Positions 35,583-45,686 of a DNA stretch of 64,000 bases are shown here, piece by piece. The first letter of the stretch is position 1; each line of letters starts with the position of its first letter. The position numbers and the translations under genes are program-made. The notes below the pieces were generated by a model. The model ran no database searches. It saw nothing but the letters and a program-made list of their open reading frames with translations, and had not been told where the DNA came from. Where the stretch lies: NCBI RefSeq assembly GCF_028621895.1, contig NZ_CP117520.1:1612001-1676000 (forward strand), written 5' to 3'. The stretch is from Acinetobacter sp. GSS19 (GTDB lineage Bacteria > Pseudomonadota > Gammaproteobacteria > Pseudomonadales > Moraxellaceae).

Positions 35583-35913
35583 GATCTTTCCTTCATGAGA
35601 TGAAACAAATTTTTTGGCATTTAATCACAGAATGAGTTTTCTTGCAGTATATTCGGACGGAAATATTTCAATGCTGATGCTGAATTAAAATCATCTTGCC
35701 AATAATGCTGAATTGAAAGGTTCACAAATTCACGGTGCCCTTTTCATCCAGGTTCGTTTTATTTCCCTTCAATGGCCAAATCCCAATTAAGATTCGATAT
35801 ATAAAGTGATATTTTTGCTCGCTTTTCGACAGCTCAAACTTGAATCTATGACTGCAGTAAATTACATGCAATAAAAAAGGATGCCTAAGCATCCTTTTTC
35901 AAGAGATTATGAT
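35583..35913. other. 331-bp gap between gyrA and serC
   Basis: Holds the gyrA terminator on the right and the serC promoter region. No gene is apparent and no strong promoter hexamers were found. Confidence 0.5.
35873..35899 (-). terminator. terminator of gyrA
   Basis: AAAAAGGATGC and GCATCCTTTTT with a four-base loop, just downstream of the gyrA stop on the minus strand. Confidence 0.88.
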
Positions 35914-38886
35914 TTAGCCTTCATCAGACTCATTTAGGTCCGATTCATTCTGGTCTGCATCATCAGCGATGGTCACATCATCTACTAGATGTTCAGATGC
36001 CAACAGATCTTCTTCTAGGTCATCTTCAACTGCTTCAATGGAAACTACACCCACCAGAACTTCACCTTCCATGAGGCGAATTAGGCGTACACCTTGCGCA
36101 TTACGACCTGTGGTCGCGACTTCTGAAGCACGAGTACGTACTAAAGTCCCGCCATCAGAAATCAGCATCAATTCTTTGCTCACATCAATTGATACCGCAC
36201 CAACCAACTCACCATTACGTTCGGAGGTCTTGATTGCAATCACCCCTTTACCGCCACGTTTTTTGGTTGGGAAATCATCCACTGGCGTACGCTTACCATA
36301 GCCATTCGCACAAGCGCACAGTACTTCACCCGTTTCAGGAACCACAACGAGTGAAACGATTCGGCTGGTTACACTTGAATCTGTAGAATCATCTTCTTCA
36401 TTTTCAAGTTCATTTTCTTCTGCGTCTTCAGCGGCAGCGGTTGCAAAGCTGACACGCATACCACGGACACCTTTGGCAGAACGGCCCATCGCACGCACAT
36501 CGGTTTCTGCAAAGCGGATGGCTTTACCTTCATTCGAGAACAACATGATTTGCTGTTCGCCATCGGTAATCGCCACACCAATCAAGGTGTCTTCGTCATT
36601 TAACTCAATTGCACGTAAACCATTTGAACGGACATTACTGAACTGTTCGAGCTCTACACGTTTGACTGTACCCGATGCAGTCGCCATAAAGACATAATAG
36701 TTTTTACGTACACATTCAGCTTGCTGGGCAAACTCAATGATAATTTCGTCATCTAAATCAGCGGTAGAAAGCTCAAGACCGATTTGCTTTAACTGAATAC
36801 GTAACGTATCCGATAAATCATCGCCTTCAGCCAATTCAGTTAATGCCGCTTCAAGTTCAGCATAATGCGCATTGATGATGGCATTTTGCTGCAGTTTAGC
36901 TGCATGCGTTTTTACAAAAGCTTTGAAGTCAGCCAGACGTTCGGTGAATTTCTTCGGCGCATCAATTACCGGTAAAATTGCGGTAATCGTTTCATTGGCA
37001 TCCAGCGGCAGCAAGTTCACCATTGGACGACCTTTGGCTCCGCGTGAAGCTTGCGGCACCTCAAAGACTTTCAATCGGTAAACTTTACCCACATTAGTAA
37101 AGCACAACACCGTCGCATGGTTGGAGGTGACAATCAGATGCTGAATGAAATCATCTTCCTTCATTGAAGTTGCAGACTTGCCACGACCACCACGACGTTG
37201 TGCCGCATAATCGGAAAGTGGCTGAGTTTTGGCATAACCGGTTTGTGAAACGGTCAGTACCACCTGCTCTTCTGGAATTAAATCTTCACGTGAGAAATCA
37301 ATCCGTGATTCAATAATTTCGGTCCGGCGTGCATCGCCATATTGCTGTAAGACTTCCGCCAGTTCCTGACGGATAACGCCCATCAACAGATTAAAATCGT
37401 TGAGAATCGCGGTGTATTCGGCAATGTGACCCAAAATTTCCGAATACTCTGCATGTAACTTGTCTTGTTCCAGACCGGTTAAACGATGCAAACGTAACTC
37501 AAGGATCGCCGCCACCTGTGCTGGAGATAAACGGTAAATATTGTCTGTCAAACCGAATGGTCGGTTTGGATCTTCACCTTCAATCTCCTCCGGACGGATG
37601 GAAATTGAACCCGCTTTTTCTAACAAAGCGACCACACCACCTGCAGCCCATTCACCCGCTTGTAAACGCTCGCGTGCTTCACCTGGATTGGCTGAGGATT
37701 TAATGGTTTCAATGATGGCATCAATATTGGCCAACGCAACCGTTAAACCTTCCAAGATATGACCACGTTCACGTGCCTTACGCAATTCAAACATGGTGCG
37801 ACGCGTCACTACTTCCTGACGGTGACGGATAAAGGCCGCAATGATGTCTTTCAGATTCATCAATTTTGGCTGACCGTTATCTAGGCAGACCATATTGATG
37901 CTGAACGAGTTTTCCAGCTGGGTATTCAAAAACAGGTTATTGACAATGACTTCGGCATTTTCACCACGTTTCAGATCGATGGCAATACGCATGCCTTCTT
38001 TGTCCGATTCGTCGCGAAGTTCTGAGATCCCTTCGAGCTTTTTCTCTTTGACCAGCTCGGCAATCCGCTCAATGGTTTTGGCTTTATTGACCTGATATGG
38101 AATTTCAGTGAAAACAATCGTGGTACGACCGATCTTGGCATCTTCTTCAAAATGGTATTTGCCACGAATATGCAAACGGCCTTTACCGGTACGATAGGCA
38201 TCGACAATACCGGATTTACCGTAAATGATCCCGCCTGTTGGGAAATCTGGGCCTGAAATGTGTTCCATCAGACCTTCAATCGAGATATTCGGGTTATCCG
38301 CGTAAGCCAGACAGGCATTGATCACTTCAGTCATGTTGTGTGGCGCCATGTTGGTCGCCATCCCCACGGCAATACCAGCAGCACCATTCACCAAAAGATT
38401 CGGGATTCGGGTCGGCATGACCTGAGGAATACGCTCAGAGCCGTCGTAGTTATCTTCCCAATCCACGGTATCTTTTTCTAAATCAGCAAGAAGTTCATGC
38501 GTTAGCTTACGCATACGAACTTCGGTATAACGCATCGCTGCCGCGCTATCGCCATCAATCGAACCGAAGTTACCCTGACCATCCACCAACTGGTAACGCA
38601 AGCTAAAGTCCTGCGCCATACGCACGATGGTTTCATAAACTGCAGAGTCGCCATGCGGGTGATATTTACCGATGACATCACCGACCACACGGGCAGACTT
38701 TTTGTAGGCTTTGTTATAATCATTGCCCAACTCGTGCATCGCATAGAGTACACGACGGTGAACAGGTTTAAGACCATCGCGTACATCAGGCAATGCACGC
38801 GATACAATCACGCTCATGGCATAATCTAGATATGAGTGCTTGAGTTCATCCTCAATGGCAATCGGGCGGATTTCCGATACGCTCAT
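35914..38886 (-). CDS. gyrA: DNA gyrase subunit A, with an extra segment in the C-terminal domain
   Basis: Breakage-reunion subunit of gyrase. Residues 1 to about 520 are a standard catalytic core with the quinolone region [20 protein letters not shown] (Ser80 and Glu84, equivalent to E. coli Ser83 and Asp87) and the active Tyr119 in AAMRYTEVR. The GyrA box is QRRGGRGKS near residue 560. The C-terminal beta-pinwheel contains an insert of about 88 residues (roughly 642-729) between TAILPVI and [12 protein letters not shown], predicted helical. An acidic stretch follows near 835 and an acidic tail ends the protein. Total length is 990 against 875 in E. coli and, as I recall, about 904 in A. baumannii. 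ATG at 38886 has AAGGAG upstream. Confidence 0.96.
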   Translation of the reverse strand: MSVSEIRPIAIEDELKHSYLDYAMSVIVSRALPDVRDGLKPVHRRVLYAMHELGNDYNKAYKKSARVVGDVIGKYHPHGDSAVYETIVRMAQDFSLRYQLVDGQGNFGSIDGDSAAAMRYTEVRMRKLTHELLADLEKDTVDWEDNYDGSERIPQVMPTRIPNLLVNGAAGIAVGMATNMAPHNMTEVINACLAYADNPNISIEGLMEHISGPDFPTGGIIYGKSGIVDAYRTGKGRLHIRGKYHFEEDAKIGRTTIVFTEIPYQVNKAKTIERIAELVKEKKLEGISELRDESDKEGMRIAIDLKRGENAEVIVNNLFLNTQLENSFSINMVCLDNGQPKLMNLKDIIAAFIRHRQEVVTRRTMFELRKARERGHILEGLTVALANIDAIIETIKSSANPGEARERLQAGEWAAGGVVALLEKAGSISIRPEEIEGEDPNRPFGLTDNIYRLSPAQVAAILELRLHRLTGLEQDKLHAEYSEILGHIAEYTAILNDFNLLMGVIRQELAEVLQQYGDARRTEIIESRIDFSREDLIPEEQVVLTVSQTGYAKTQPLSDYAAQRRGGRGKSATSMKEDDFIQHLIVTSNHATVLCFTNVGKVYRLKVFEVPQASRGAKGRPMVNLLPLDANETITAILPVIDAPKKFTERLADFKAFVKTHAAKLQQNAIINAHYAELEAALTELAEGDDLSDTLRIQLKQIGLELSTADLDDEIIIEFAQQAECVRKNYYVFMATASGTVKRVELEQFSNVRSNGLRAIELNDEDTLIGVAITDGEQQIMLFSNEGKAIRFAETDVRAMGRSAKGVRGMRVSFATAAAEDAEENELENEEDDSTDSSVTSRIVSLVVVPETGEVLCACANGYGKRTPVDDFPTKKRGGKGVIAIKTSERNGELVGAVSIDVSKELMLISDGGTLVRTRASEVATTGRNAQGVRLIRLMEGEVLVGVVSIEAVEDDLEEDLLASEHLVDDVTIADDADQNESDLNESDEG

Positions 38887-39261
38887 GCATACTCCTTTCT
38901 ATACCGGTCCTCTACACAACCGATATTTACTTATTTAATTTAGCTAAAATTGTACCCAAATTACCGGGCCAAAAATTTAAAATGCAGCTCGACATAATAG
39001 CACAATTGACCTGATTTTTGTGTGTATTGGGCTGGCTTTATCCTGTTAAATTCACACAATTTATTGATCAATAAACCAGCAAAGAGTCAGCATCAGGAGG
39101 CAGATCATCTCCTTAGCAGCCGACCAGCGAAATGGATGTGTAAAATTAAGGAATAAGCTGAGATCAAGTCCTTGGTAAAACCCAAACGATAAAAAACATT
39201 CAAGAATAAAAAAGCGCCCCTAAGTCTCCTTAGGAACGCTTTGAACTTGTCTAGATCGAGA
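38887..39261. other. 375-bp gap between etfA and gyrA
   Basis: Contains the gyrA promoter area (a possible -10 TACAAT on the minus strand at 38949-38954, no good -35) and, near 39207, the etfA terminator. No gene seen. Confidence 0.45.
39207..39243 (-). terminator. terminator of etfBA
   Basis: Imperfect stem: AAAGCG and CCTAAG arms pair with CTTAGG and CGCTTT with one mismatch. A runs on the left give a T run on the minus strand. Confidence 0.72.
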
Positions 39262-40194
39262 TTAGATCTTAGCAACGAGCTCTGGTACTACCGTATTTAA
39301 GTCACCCACTAACCAGTAATCCGCAACTGCATTAATTGGTGCTTCTTCATCTTTGTTGATCGCAACGATCACTTTAGAATCTTTCATACCGGCCAAGTGC
39401 TGGATCGCACCTGAGATACCCACAGCGATATACAGCTCAGGAGCAACGATTTTACCGGTTTGACCCACTTGCATATCGTTTGGTACGAAGCCTGCGTCTA
39501 CAGCAGCACGTGATGCACCCAAGGCAGCACCCAATTTGTCTGCCAATGGATCAAGGATCTTGTGATAGTTCTCACCTGAACCGACACCACGACCACCAGA
39601 TACTACAATACGCGCAGCAGCAAGTTCAGGACGTTCAGATTTCACGATTTCTTCAGAAACGAACTTCGACACGCCTGCATCTTTAGCTTCGCCAACGGTT
39701 TCAACAGCAGCAGAACCACCTTCAGCAGCCACGGCATCGAATGCTGTACCACGTACAGTTGCCAAAATCACCGCTTCTTCTGATTGAACAGTGGCAATCG
39801 CATTACCCGCATAAATTGGACGCTTGAAGGTATTAGCAGATTCCACTGAAATAATGTCGCTGATCATGCTCACATCAAGCAGTGCAGCGGCACGTGGCAA
39901 AATGTTTTTACCGTTGGTCGTAGCTGCAGCAAGAATATGCTTATAGCCTTTACCCAAGTCAGCAACTAGTGCTGCAACGTTTTCGGCCAACTGGTTTGCA
40001 TAAACCGCGTTGTCAGCCAGTAAAACTTTGCCTACACCCGCCACTTTTGCTGCTGCATCGGCCACAGCTTGTGCACCTGAACCCGCAACCAGGACTGTGA
40101 TATCACCACCGATTTTTTGAGCCGCGGCAACAACGTGTAAAGTAGCAGCATTTAATGTTTTGTTGTCGTGCTCAGCGATTACTAAAATACTCAT
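39262..40194 (-). CDS. etfA: electron transfer flavoprotein subunit alpha
   Basis: FAD-binding subunit of ETF, which passes electrons from acyl-CoA and other dehydrogenases to ETF-quinone oxidoreductase. The 310 residues have the N-terminal ETF domain ([20 protein letters not shown]) and the C-terminal FAD-binding domain with [16 protein letters not shown] near 190, [20 protein letters not shown] near 235 and [20 protein letters not shown] near 260, the diagnostic signature. It is 17 bases downstream of etfB. Confidence 0.97.
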   Translation of the reverse strand: MSILVIAEHDNKTLNAATLHVVAAAQKIGGDITVLVAGSGAQAVADAAAKVAGVGKVLLADNAVYANQLAENVAALVADLGKGYKHILAAATTNGKNILPRAAALLDVSMISDIISVESANTFKRPIYAGNAIATVQSEEAVILATVRGTAFDAVAAEGGSAAVETVGEAKDAGVSKFVSEEIVKSERPELAAARIVVSGGRGVGSGENYHKILDPLADKLGAALGASRAAVDAGFVPNDMQVGQTGKIVAPELYIAVGISGAIQHLAGMKDSKVIVAINKDEEAPINAVADYWLVGDLNTVVPELVAKI

Positions 40195-40211
40195 GATTTC
40201 ATCCCTGCCTT

Positions 40212-40961
40212 TTAGATCACTTTCGCTTCATTTTTAAGTTTTTCAACCAGCTCGTCGACTGATTTCACTTGTACACCCGCTTGACGCTCTGCAGGAGACT
40301 CAACTTTTAATGTTTTGAGTTTGGTGCTTGCTGTAACACCATAATCCGCAGGAGTTTTGCTATCAAGTGGCTTTTTACGCGCTTTCATGATGTTTGGTAA
40401 AGCTGCATAGCGTGGCTCGTTCAGACGTAAATCTGTAGTGATCACAGCTGGAAGTGCAAGCTCAACAGTTTGCAGACCACCGTCAATTTCACGTGTCACT
40501 TGAACTTTATCGCCATCAACTTTCACTTCAGAAGCGAATGTCGCCTGACCTGAACCGAGTAGCGCAGCAAGCATTTGACCGACTTGGTTAGAATCATCAT
40601 CAATTGCTTGTTTACCTAAAAGGATCAGTTGTGGTTGTTCTTGTTCTACAACACCTTTGAGGATTTTAGCAACTTCTAAAGCGCCGATGTCATCAGCCGT
40701 TTCAACCAAAATACCGCGATCTGCACCAAGGGCCATCGATGAACGGATCTGTTCTTGCGCTTCTTTCGGACCAACTGAAACAACGATGATTTCTGAGACT
40801 GTTCCTTTTTCTTTTAGGCGAACCGCTTCTTCCACTGCGATTTCACAGAATGGGTTAATTGACATTTTTACGTTAGTAAGGTCAACTCCACTATTGTCCG
40901 GCTTAACACGAACTTTAACGTTGGCATCCACCACACGTTTTACTGCAACAAGAGCCTTCAT
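40212..40961 (-). CDS. etfB: electron transfer flavoprotein subunit beta
   Basis: AMP-binding partner subunit of ETF. The 249-residue protein starts [20 protein letters not shown] and shows [15 protein letters not shown] near 42 and the ETF-beta signature [20 protein letters not shown] near residue 150. ATG at 40959-40961 has GAGGA upstream; the open frame continues 19 codons further up but without family similarity. First gene of etfBA. Confidence 0.96.
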   Translation of the reverse strand: MKALVAVKRVVDANVKVRVKPDNSGVDLTNVKMSINPFCEIAVEEAVRLKEKGTVSEIIVVSVGPKEAQEQIRSSMALGADRGILVETADDIGALEVAKILKGVVEQEQPQLILLGKQAIDDDSNQVGQMLAALLGSGQATFASEVKVDGDKVQVTREIDGGLQTVELALPAVITTDLRLNEPRYAALPNIMKARKKPLDSKTPADYGVTASTKLKTLKVESPAERQAGVQVKSVDELVEKLKNEAKVI

Positions 40962-41535
40962 GTAATCCTCGGCTGTTTTAGCAAAAGTAAATGATCTGAA
41001 AAGCGAAAAACTTTTCAATTGAAATTTTTAAGGTGTCTTATCTTGCAATGCGTATGGCATTTCGGTCAAGTCACAATTACCGAAACGGTCATCAATTTGC
41101 CTAAAATTCGTGAAATGCTTAGTTCATTTAAAAATGTAACCAATCTATTGATACAATTTGCCGCTGTTATAGTATTTTTTAATCTTTGATTTTTATTATT
41201 TTTTTATCTTATTTATGTCATCAGGAACACTGATTTAAACACTTTAAACCAGGAAAACAGTGTATTTTTTAAGCAAAACTAGATTTTACAGTCAGTGGCG
41301 AATTTGTCAGTTGTGACCAAACTATGATTTTCTATTTGGTTGCTTTAAATTTATTAGCGGGCTCTGATCTCGCCCAGTTGATTGATGATGGCTTATTAGA
41401 TTTTAAATCCACTTTATTTAAAATGGTTGTTGGGCTTTCAGGTCATCACACTTCATCATTGAAAGCCACCTATAAGTAGTGGTTTCTATTTAGAGAAATC
41501 GTTCGGGCATTCAAGATTTCAAGCAATCCTTCATA
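40962..41535. other. 574-bp gap between xerC and etfB
   Basis: The right half is the etfB promoter region (very AT-rich, T-rich runs near 41170-41220). The left half contains one possible 51-residue ORF. No terminator for a minus-strand gene is obvious here. Confidence 0.45.
41324..41479 (+). CDS. possible 51-residue protein
   Basis: Short plus-strand ORF with a balanced composition: MIFYLVALNLLAGSDLAQLI, then GLLDFKSTLFKMVVGLSGHH. It has an ATG start but no clear ribosome site, and I recognise no family. It could be real, a gene remnant or chance. Confidence 0.28.
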   Translation: MIFYLVALNLLAGSDLAQLIDDGLLDFKSTLFKMVVGLSGHHTSSLKATYK

Positions 41536-42471
41536 TTAGGACTTTGAGGAAGGATGCTTCTGTGCACGGGGATGTGCTTGATCATAGACTTGAGCCAAAC
41601 GATCAAAGTCAATATGGGTATAAATCTGGGTGGTGGTCAGATTGCTATGTCCGAGCATTTCCTGCACCGCACGCAGATCACCACTATTCGACAACATATG
41701 CGAGGCAAAACAATGCCTTAATAAATGAGGATGCAAATCCACATTAACACCCGCTCGCTGGGCCTGAACTTTGACCCGATTTTCAATTTGACGCGGGCTG
41801 AGCGCATTTCCCTTTTGGCTAATAAATACTGGAGAATCGGGTTGCAATTCTCCCCCCCAAATCCGGTAAATCTGCAGCCATTTCAATAAGCTCTCTTTGG
41901 CTTTACGGCCAAAAGGAATAACTCGGGTTTTATTTCCCTTGCCGGTAATCCTTAACAGCTGGCGCTTAAAATCAATATCGCGAATGTGCAGACTTTGCAG
42001 CTCAGCTAGACGCAGGCCACTGGAGTACAGCAATTCCAGCATGCTTTTGTCTCTCAACCAGAGTTGCTGGTCCAATGGTTTTTCTGGCATTGGTTGATCC
42101 AGAATCTGCTGAACGGTTTCAATATCCAGCATACCTGGCAAAGGACGTGGCTGACGTTTGAGTTGCAAATCATCTGTGGGATTAAAACCTAGATATTGCC
42201 CCTGCTCCGCCCACTTCATAAATTGGCGAATGGCCGACAAATGTCGCTGCAAACTACTAGAGGCCAATTGCTGCTGTTCAACTTTTAACGCCAGATACTC
42301 ACGTAAATCCGATGCTTCCACATTATTTAAAGTGAGGTTTTTCTGCTGACAAAAATTCAGAAAGGCTTGTACATCGCGTGCATACGCTTGCAAAGTATGC
42401 AAAGACTGGTTCTGGATGTGGCGCTCTTTCAACCACATGGCCAGTAACTGCTGCGGATCCGGGATTGTCAT
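41536..42471 (-). CDS. xerC: site-specific tyrosine recombinase XerC
   Basis: With XerD, resolves chromosome dimers at dif during division. The 311 residues have a SAM-like core-binding N-domain (about 1-95) and a catalytic domain with SSGLRLAELQSLHIRDID (Arg near residue 154), GKGNKTRVIPFG (Lys), HPHLLRHCFASHMLSNSG (His and Arg near 247-250), LGHSNLTTTQIYTHID (His and the Tyr nucleophile near 282). All catalytic residues are present. The gene lies near dapF, as in E. coli, but with a hydrolase between instead of the usual DUF484 gene. Confidence 0.94.
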   Translation of the reverse strand: MTIPDPQQLLAMWLKERHIQNQSLHTLQAYARDVQAFLNFCQQKNLTLNNVEASDLREYLALKVEQQQLASSSLQRHLSAIRQFMKWAEQGQYLGFNPTDDLQLKRQPRPLPGMLDIETVQQILDQPMPEKPLDQQLWLRDKSMLELLYSSGLRLAELQSLHIRDIDFKRQLLRITGKGNKTRVIPFGRKAKESLLKWLQIYRIWGGELQPDSPVFISQKGNALSPRQIENRVKVQAQRAGVNVDLHPHLLRHCFASHMLSNSGDLRAVQEMLGHSNLTTTQIYTHIDFDRLAQVYDQAHPRAQKHPSSKS

Positions 42472-42477
42472 CAGCTC

Positions 42478-43131
42478 TTACACCTCACCTACTGCAAAGT
42501 CAGATAAATAGTCATAAACATGAGGCGCAACTTCAACTGCTCGAGTCTCAGCAAATAAATGATCTCCTCCCGGAATAATCGCTAAACGGGCATTCAAAAA
42601 CTGCTGCTGCAAATATTCACCCACCTCTACAGGACTGATTGGGTCGTGATCACCCCACAACAACAGCACTGGACATTTGATCTCGGATAAACGCGAAGTG
42701 TAATCACACTGTGCCGTCACAAACCAGTCGGGATAATGTAAAAAACTATTTTGATAGGCCAGTCGCCAGTCTTCCACGGCAAAGGGCTGCAGATTGATCC
42801 CGCCTGAAGTGGCCATTAAAATGAGTCCTTTCACCAGCTCGGGTTGGCTTAACGCCGCTTCAACTGCAAAAATTCCGCCCATGGATTGGGCCACCAGAAT
42901 ACATGGCTGCTGGATCTGTCCAATGACATATCGAGTTAAACTCGAAAAATCATGAACCTCTGCTTGTGCAGGTGCATGGTCAAAACCGGGATAGGCCACA
43001 ATTTGCGTTTGCAGCATGTCCGGAAGCAGTTTAATCAGAGGCATCCAAAATGCAGTCTTGCCCGAAGCACCCGGCAAAAAAATCAAAGATGGCATAAGAG
43101 AAGTGATTGCTTTTAATCTTGGTTCAAGCAT
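42478..43131 (-). CDS. alpha/beta hydrolase
   Basis: Single-domain alpha/beta hydrolase of about 217 residues. It shows LIFLPGASGKTAFWMPLI at the N-terminus, the nucleophile elbow VAQSMGGIFA (Ser), LLWGDHDPISPVEVG with the acid Asp, and the catalytic His in IPGGDHLFAE. Cytoplasmic, substrate unknown. The start is uncertain: ATG at 43131 or 43095; the longest frame (43158) would begin inside the dapF terminator hairpin. It is six bases upstream of xerC and probably co-transcribed with it. Confidence 0.82.
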   Translation of the reverse strand: MLEPRLKAITSLMPSLIFLPGASGKTAFWMPLIKLLPDMLQTQIVAYPGFDHAPAQAEVHDFSSLTRYVIGQIQQPCILVAQSMGGIFAVEAALSQPELVKGLILMATSGGINLQPFAVEDWRLAYQNSFLHYPDWFVTAQCDYTSRLSEIKCPVLLLWGDHDPISPVEVGEYLQQQFLNARLAIIPGGDHLFAETRAVEVAPHVYDYLSDFAVGEV

Positions 43132-43148
43132 AACGGATTTAATGCTAT

Positions 43149-43190
43149 AAAAAAGCACCCATCAAACTGCATTTTGATGAGTGCTTTTTA
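43149..43190 (-). terminator. terminator of the lptM-lysA-dapF operon
   Basis: Sixteen-base stem (AAAAGCACCCATCAAA with TTTGATGAGTGCTTTT, one mismatch) and a five-base loop, 20 bases after the dapF stop. Confidence 0.85.
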
Positions 43191-43209
43191 ATTTGATCAG
43201 AGCGGTGCT

Positions 43210-44055
43210 TTAGCCCTGAAAATAACGCAAGTCCAAACGACCTTCATAAACGTTCGCTGTTGGACCCGTCATCCACACTACATCGCCTTCACGCCATGCG
43301 ATATGCAACTTGCCACCAGCCAGTTCCACTTCAACTTCCGGTGCCAGTAAACCACGGCGCATGCCGCTGACCGCAGCCGCACAAGCCCCAGTACCACAGG
43401 CCAGGGTCTCGCCTGAACCCCGTTCAAACACGCGCAGACGCACCTGTTTTTCATTCAGAACCTGCATAAAGCCGACGTTAACGCGCTCAGGGAAACGCGG
43501 ATGCGATTCGACTTGTGGACCAATCGTTGCAACATCGGCAGTAAGTACATCTGGAACAATAGTGACTGCATGCGGATTGCCCATATTCACCACATCAACT
43601 TTCAGTTCCTGATTATTCTGCAGTTCAACCGTATATAAAGGATCGGTCTGTTCCGTCAGGAATGGAATCTGTTCTGGCGTGAATTTTGGATAACCCATAT
43701 TGACCCGCACCCAGCCATTCGGGCCAAGCTCTGGCTCAACAATTCCAGATTTAGTCTGTACCTTGATTTTGGTTTTGTTGGTCAAATGACGTTCATGCAC
43801 AAAACGGGCGAAACAACGTACGCCATTGCCGCATTGCTCCACTTCTGAACCATCGGCATTAAAGATGCGATATTTAAAATCCACATCCGGCAGATCCGGC
43901 GGTTCAACAATCAGTAACTGGTCAAAACCCACTCCAAAGTGACGGTCTGCCAGACGTTGAATAGTTTGTGCATCAAAATAGGCACGCTGGCTGATCAGGT
44001 CAACCACCATAAAGTCATTACCTAAACCATGCATCTTGGTAAATTCTACAAACAT
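43210..44055 (-). CDS. dapF: diaminopimelate epimerase
   Basis: Converts LL- to meso-diaminopimelate for lysine and peptidoglycan. The 281 residues carry the two catalytic Cys motifs, [20 protein letters not shown] near residue 68 and [17 protein letters not shown] near 212. The start [20 protein letters not shown] is typical. It follows lysA after six bases in the lptM-lysA-dapF unit, an arrangement known in gammaproteobacteria. Confidence 0.96.
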   Translation of the reverse strand: MFVEFTKMHGLGNDFMVVDLISQRAYFDAQTIQRLADRHFGVGFDQLLIVEPPDLPDVDFKYRIFNADGSEVEQCGNGVRCFARFVHERHLTNKTKIKVQTKSGIVEPELGPNGWVRVNMGYPKFTPEQIPFLTEQTDPLYTVELQNNQELKVDVVNMGNPHAVTIVPDVLTADVATIGPQVESHPRFPERVNVGFMQVLNEKQVRLRVFERGSGETLACGTGACAAAVSGMRRGLLAPEVEVELAGGKLHIAWREGDVVWMTGPTANVYEGRLDLRYFQG

Positions 44056-44061
44056 CTTAAT

Positions 44062-45312
44062 TTACTCCTCTGGCAATAAACGTTCACGTTCCCATAAGGA
44101 TTCAATGCTTTCGCGTTCACGAATCAAGTAAGCTTTGTCACCCGAAACCATGACTTCTGCTGCACGGCCACGTGTATTGTAGTTCGAACTCATAACAAAA
44201 CCATAAGCACCTGCGCCAAGCACAGCCAATACATCACCTTGCTGAATCGCCAGCTCACGCTGTTTACCCAAGAAATCGCCGGTTTCACAAATCGCACCGA
44301 CCACATCCCATGCTTTCGTTTCCACATCAGTACGTGGGGTCACCGCTTGGATGTCCATCCAGGCTTCGTAAAGTGCCGGACGAATCAGGTCATTCATCGC
44401 GGCATCAATGATGGCAAAATTACGATAATTGGTCGGTTTCAGTAAATCCACTTTCGTGAGCAATACACCCGCATTGGCAGAAATGCTGCGCCCCGGTTCC
44501 ATATAGACTTTTAACCCGAGTTTTTCTAAAGCCGGTTTTAGCGCATTGGCATATTCTGCAACGCTTGGCGGCGTTTCATCTTTATAGGTCACACCCAAAC
44601 CACCGCCAATGTCGATATGTTTGAGCTGGATACCCAGCGTTTTCAACTTATCGATCATCACAATGATGCGGTCTAGAGCATCTACAAAGGGCTTGGTTTC
44701 AGTTAGTTGCGAACCGATATGGCAGTCAATCCCGGTAATTTCCAGGTTCGGCAGTGAAGCTGCATATTGATAGGTTTCATACACGGTATCGGATGGAATA
44801 CCGAACTTGTTTTCTTTGAGACCGGTCGAAATATAAGGATGGGTTTTCGCATCCACATCCGGATTCACACGCAGTGAAATCGGTGCTTTTTTGCCAAGCT
44901 GTGCAGCCACTTTCTGGATACGGTCTAACTCCGCATAGGATTCAACATTAAAGCAGGCAATCCCGACTTCTAGGGCTTTGGCAATATCGGCTTCTGATTT
45001 GCCTAATCCTGAGAATACAATTTTGGACGCATCACCACCTGCAGCCAATACACGCGCCAACTCGCCACCAGTGACAATATCAAAACCAGCGCCCAGCTTT
45101 GCCAACACGTTCAATACGGCCAAGTTTGAGTTCGATTTCACCGCAAAACAGATTTGATGATCGATAAAGCTAAAGGCACGATCCATATCTAAATAATGCT
45201 TTTCAAAGCTGGCTTTAGAATAAACATAAAGTGGTGTGCCAAATTGCTGCGCGAGTTGGTCAAGTGAACATTGCTCAGCGTGCAATACCCCATCAATACG
45301 GGTGAAACTCAT
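44062..45312 (-). CDS. lysA: diaminopimelate decarboxylase
   Basis: PLP enzyme converting meso-diaminopimelate to lysine. The 416 residues are a fold III decarboxylase with the PLP-lysine in CFAVKSNSNLAVL near residue 55, the glycine loop HIDIGGGLGVTY near 230, EPGRSISANAGVL near 276, and the active Cys region GAICETGDFLG near 345. Its start overlaps the tail of nothing and is 21 bases downstream of lptM. dapF follows after six bases. Confidence 0.96.
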   Translation of the reverse strand: MSFTRIDGVLHAEQCSLDQLAQQFGTPLYVYSKASFEKHYLDMDRAFSFIDHQICFAVKSNSNLAVLNVLAKLGAGFDIVTGGELARVLAAGGDASKIVFSGLGKSEADIAKALEVGIACFNVESYAELDRIQKVAAQLGKKAPISLRVNPDVDAKTHPYISTGLKENKFGIPSDTVYETYQYAASLPNLEITGIDCHIGSQLTETKPFVDALDRIIVMIDKLKTLGIQLKHIDIGGGLGVTYKDETPPSVAEYANALKPALEKLGLKVYMEPGRSISANAGVLLTKVDLLKPTNYRNFAIIDAAMNDLIRPALYEAWMDIQAVTPRTDVETKAWDVVGAICETGDFLGKQRELAIQQGDVLAVLGAGAYGFVMSSNYNTRGRAAEVMVSGDKAYLIRERESIESLWERERLLPEE

Positions 45313-45333
45313 GGATGTGTCCTTGTCTTCAGC

Positions 45334-45549
45334 TTAAGGTGTAGATGTAGAAGAATTAGATTCAGTAGTCGATGTAACCGGCTGCTGTGGAGCGGGCTGG
45401 CTTTTAGGATCGACATTCGGATAGAGCAAATATTTCGCGCGTTTATCGTAGTTTGGATCGTTTGGTAAATGCAAAGCACCAGACTGACCACATCCCACCA
45501 GCGCAAGACCGGTTGCACACATTGTGATGCAACAAATGAGGAGACGCAT
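45334..45549 (-). CDS. lptM: small lipoprotein LptM (YifL family)
   Basis: 71-residue lipoprotein with a signal peptide ending in the lipobox LVGC (Cys near residue 20), then the conserved GQSGALHLPNDPNYDKRAKY and a Pro/Ser/Thr-rich tail. The LPxD-type segment after the Cys and the position before lysA-dapF match the YifL/LptM family, which in E. coli helps LptD maturation at the outer membrane. AGGTGG precedes the ATG. Confidence 0.88.
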   Translation of the reverse strand: MRLLICCITMCATGLALVGCGQSGALHLPNDPNYDKRAKYLLYPNVDPKSQPAPQQPVTSTTESNSSTSTP

Positions 45550-45638
45550 CTGACCACCTATCTAAGAAATGTCCGGAAGTATACCGTGATCAAGACCTTG
45601 ACCAAAGTGTTAAAGCTTAGAGATTAAAGCCAGAATAA

Positions 45639-45671
45639 AAAAAACGCCAGCAAAGCACTGACGTTTTTTCA
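45639..45671 (-). terminator. terminator of cycA
   Basis: AAAACGCCAG and CTGACGTTTT pair (one G-U on the minus-strand RNA) around a seven-base loop, 15 bases after the cycA stop. Confidence 0.8.
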
Positions 45672-45686
45672 GCTCAGACAGAGCTG

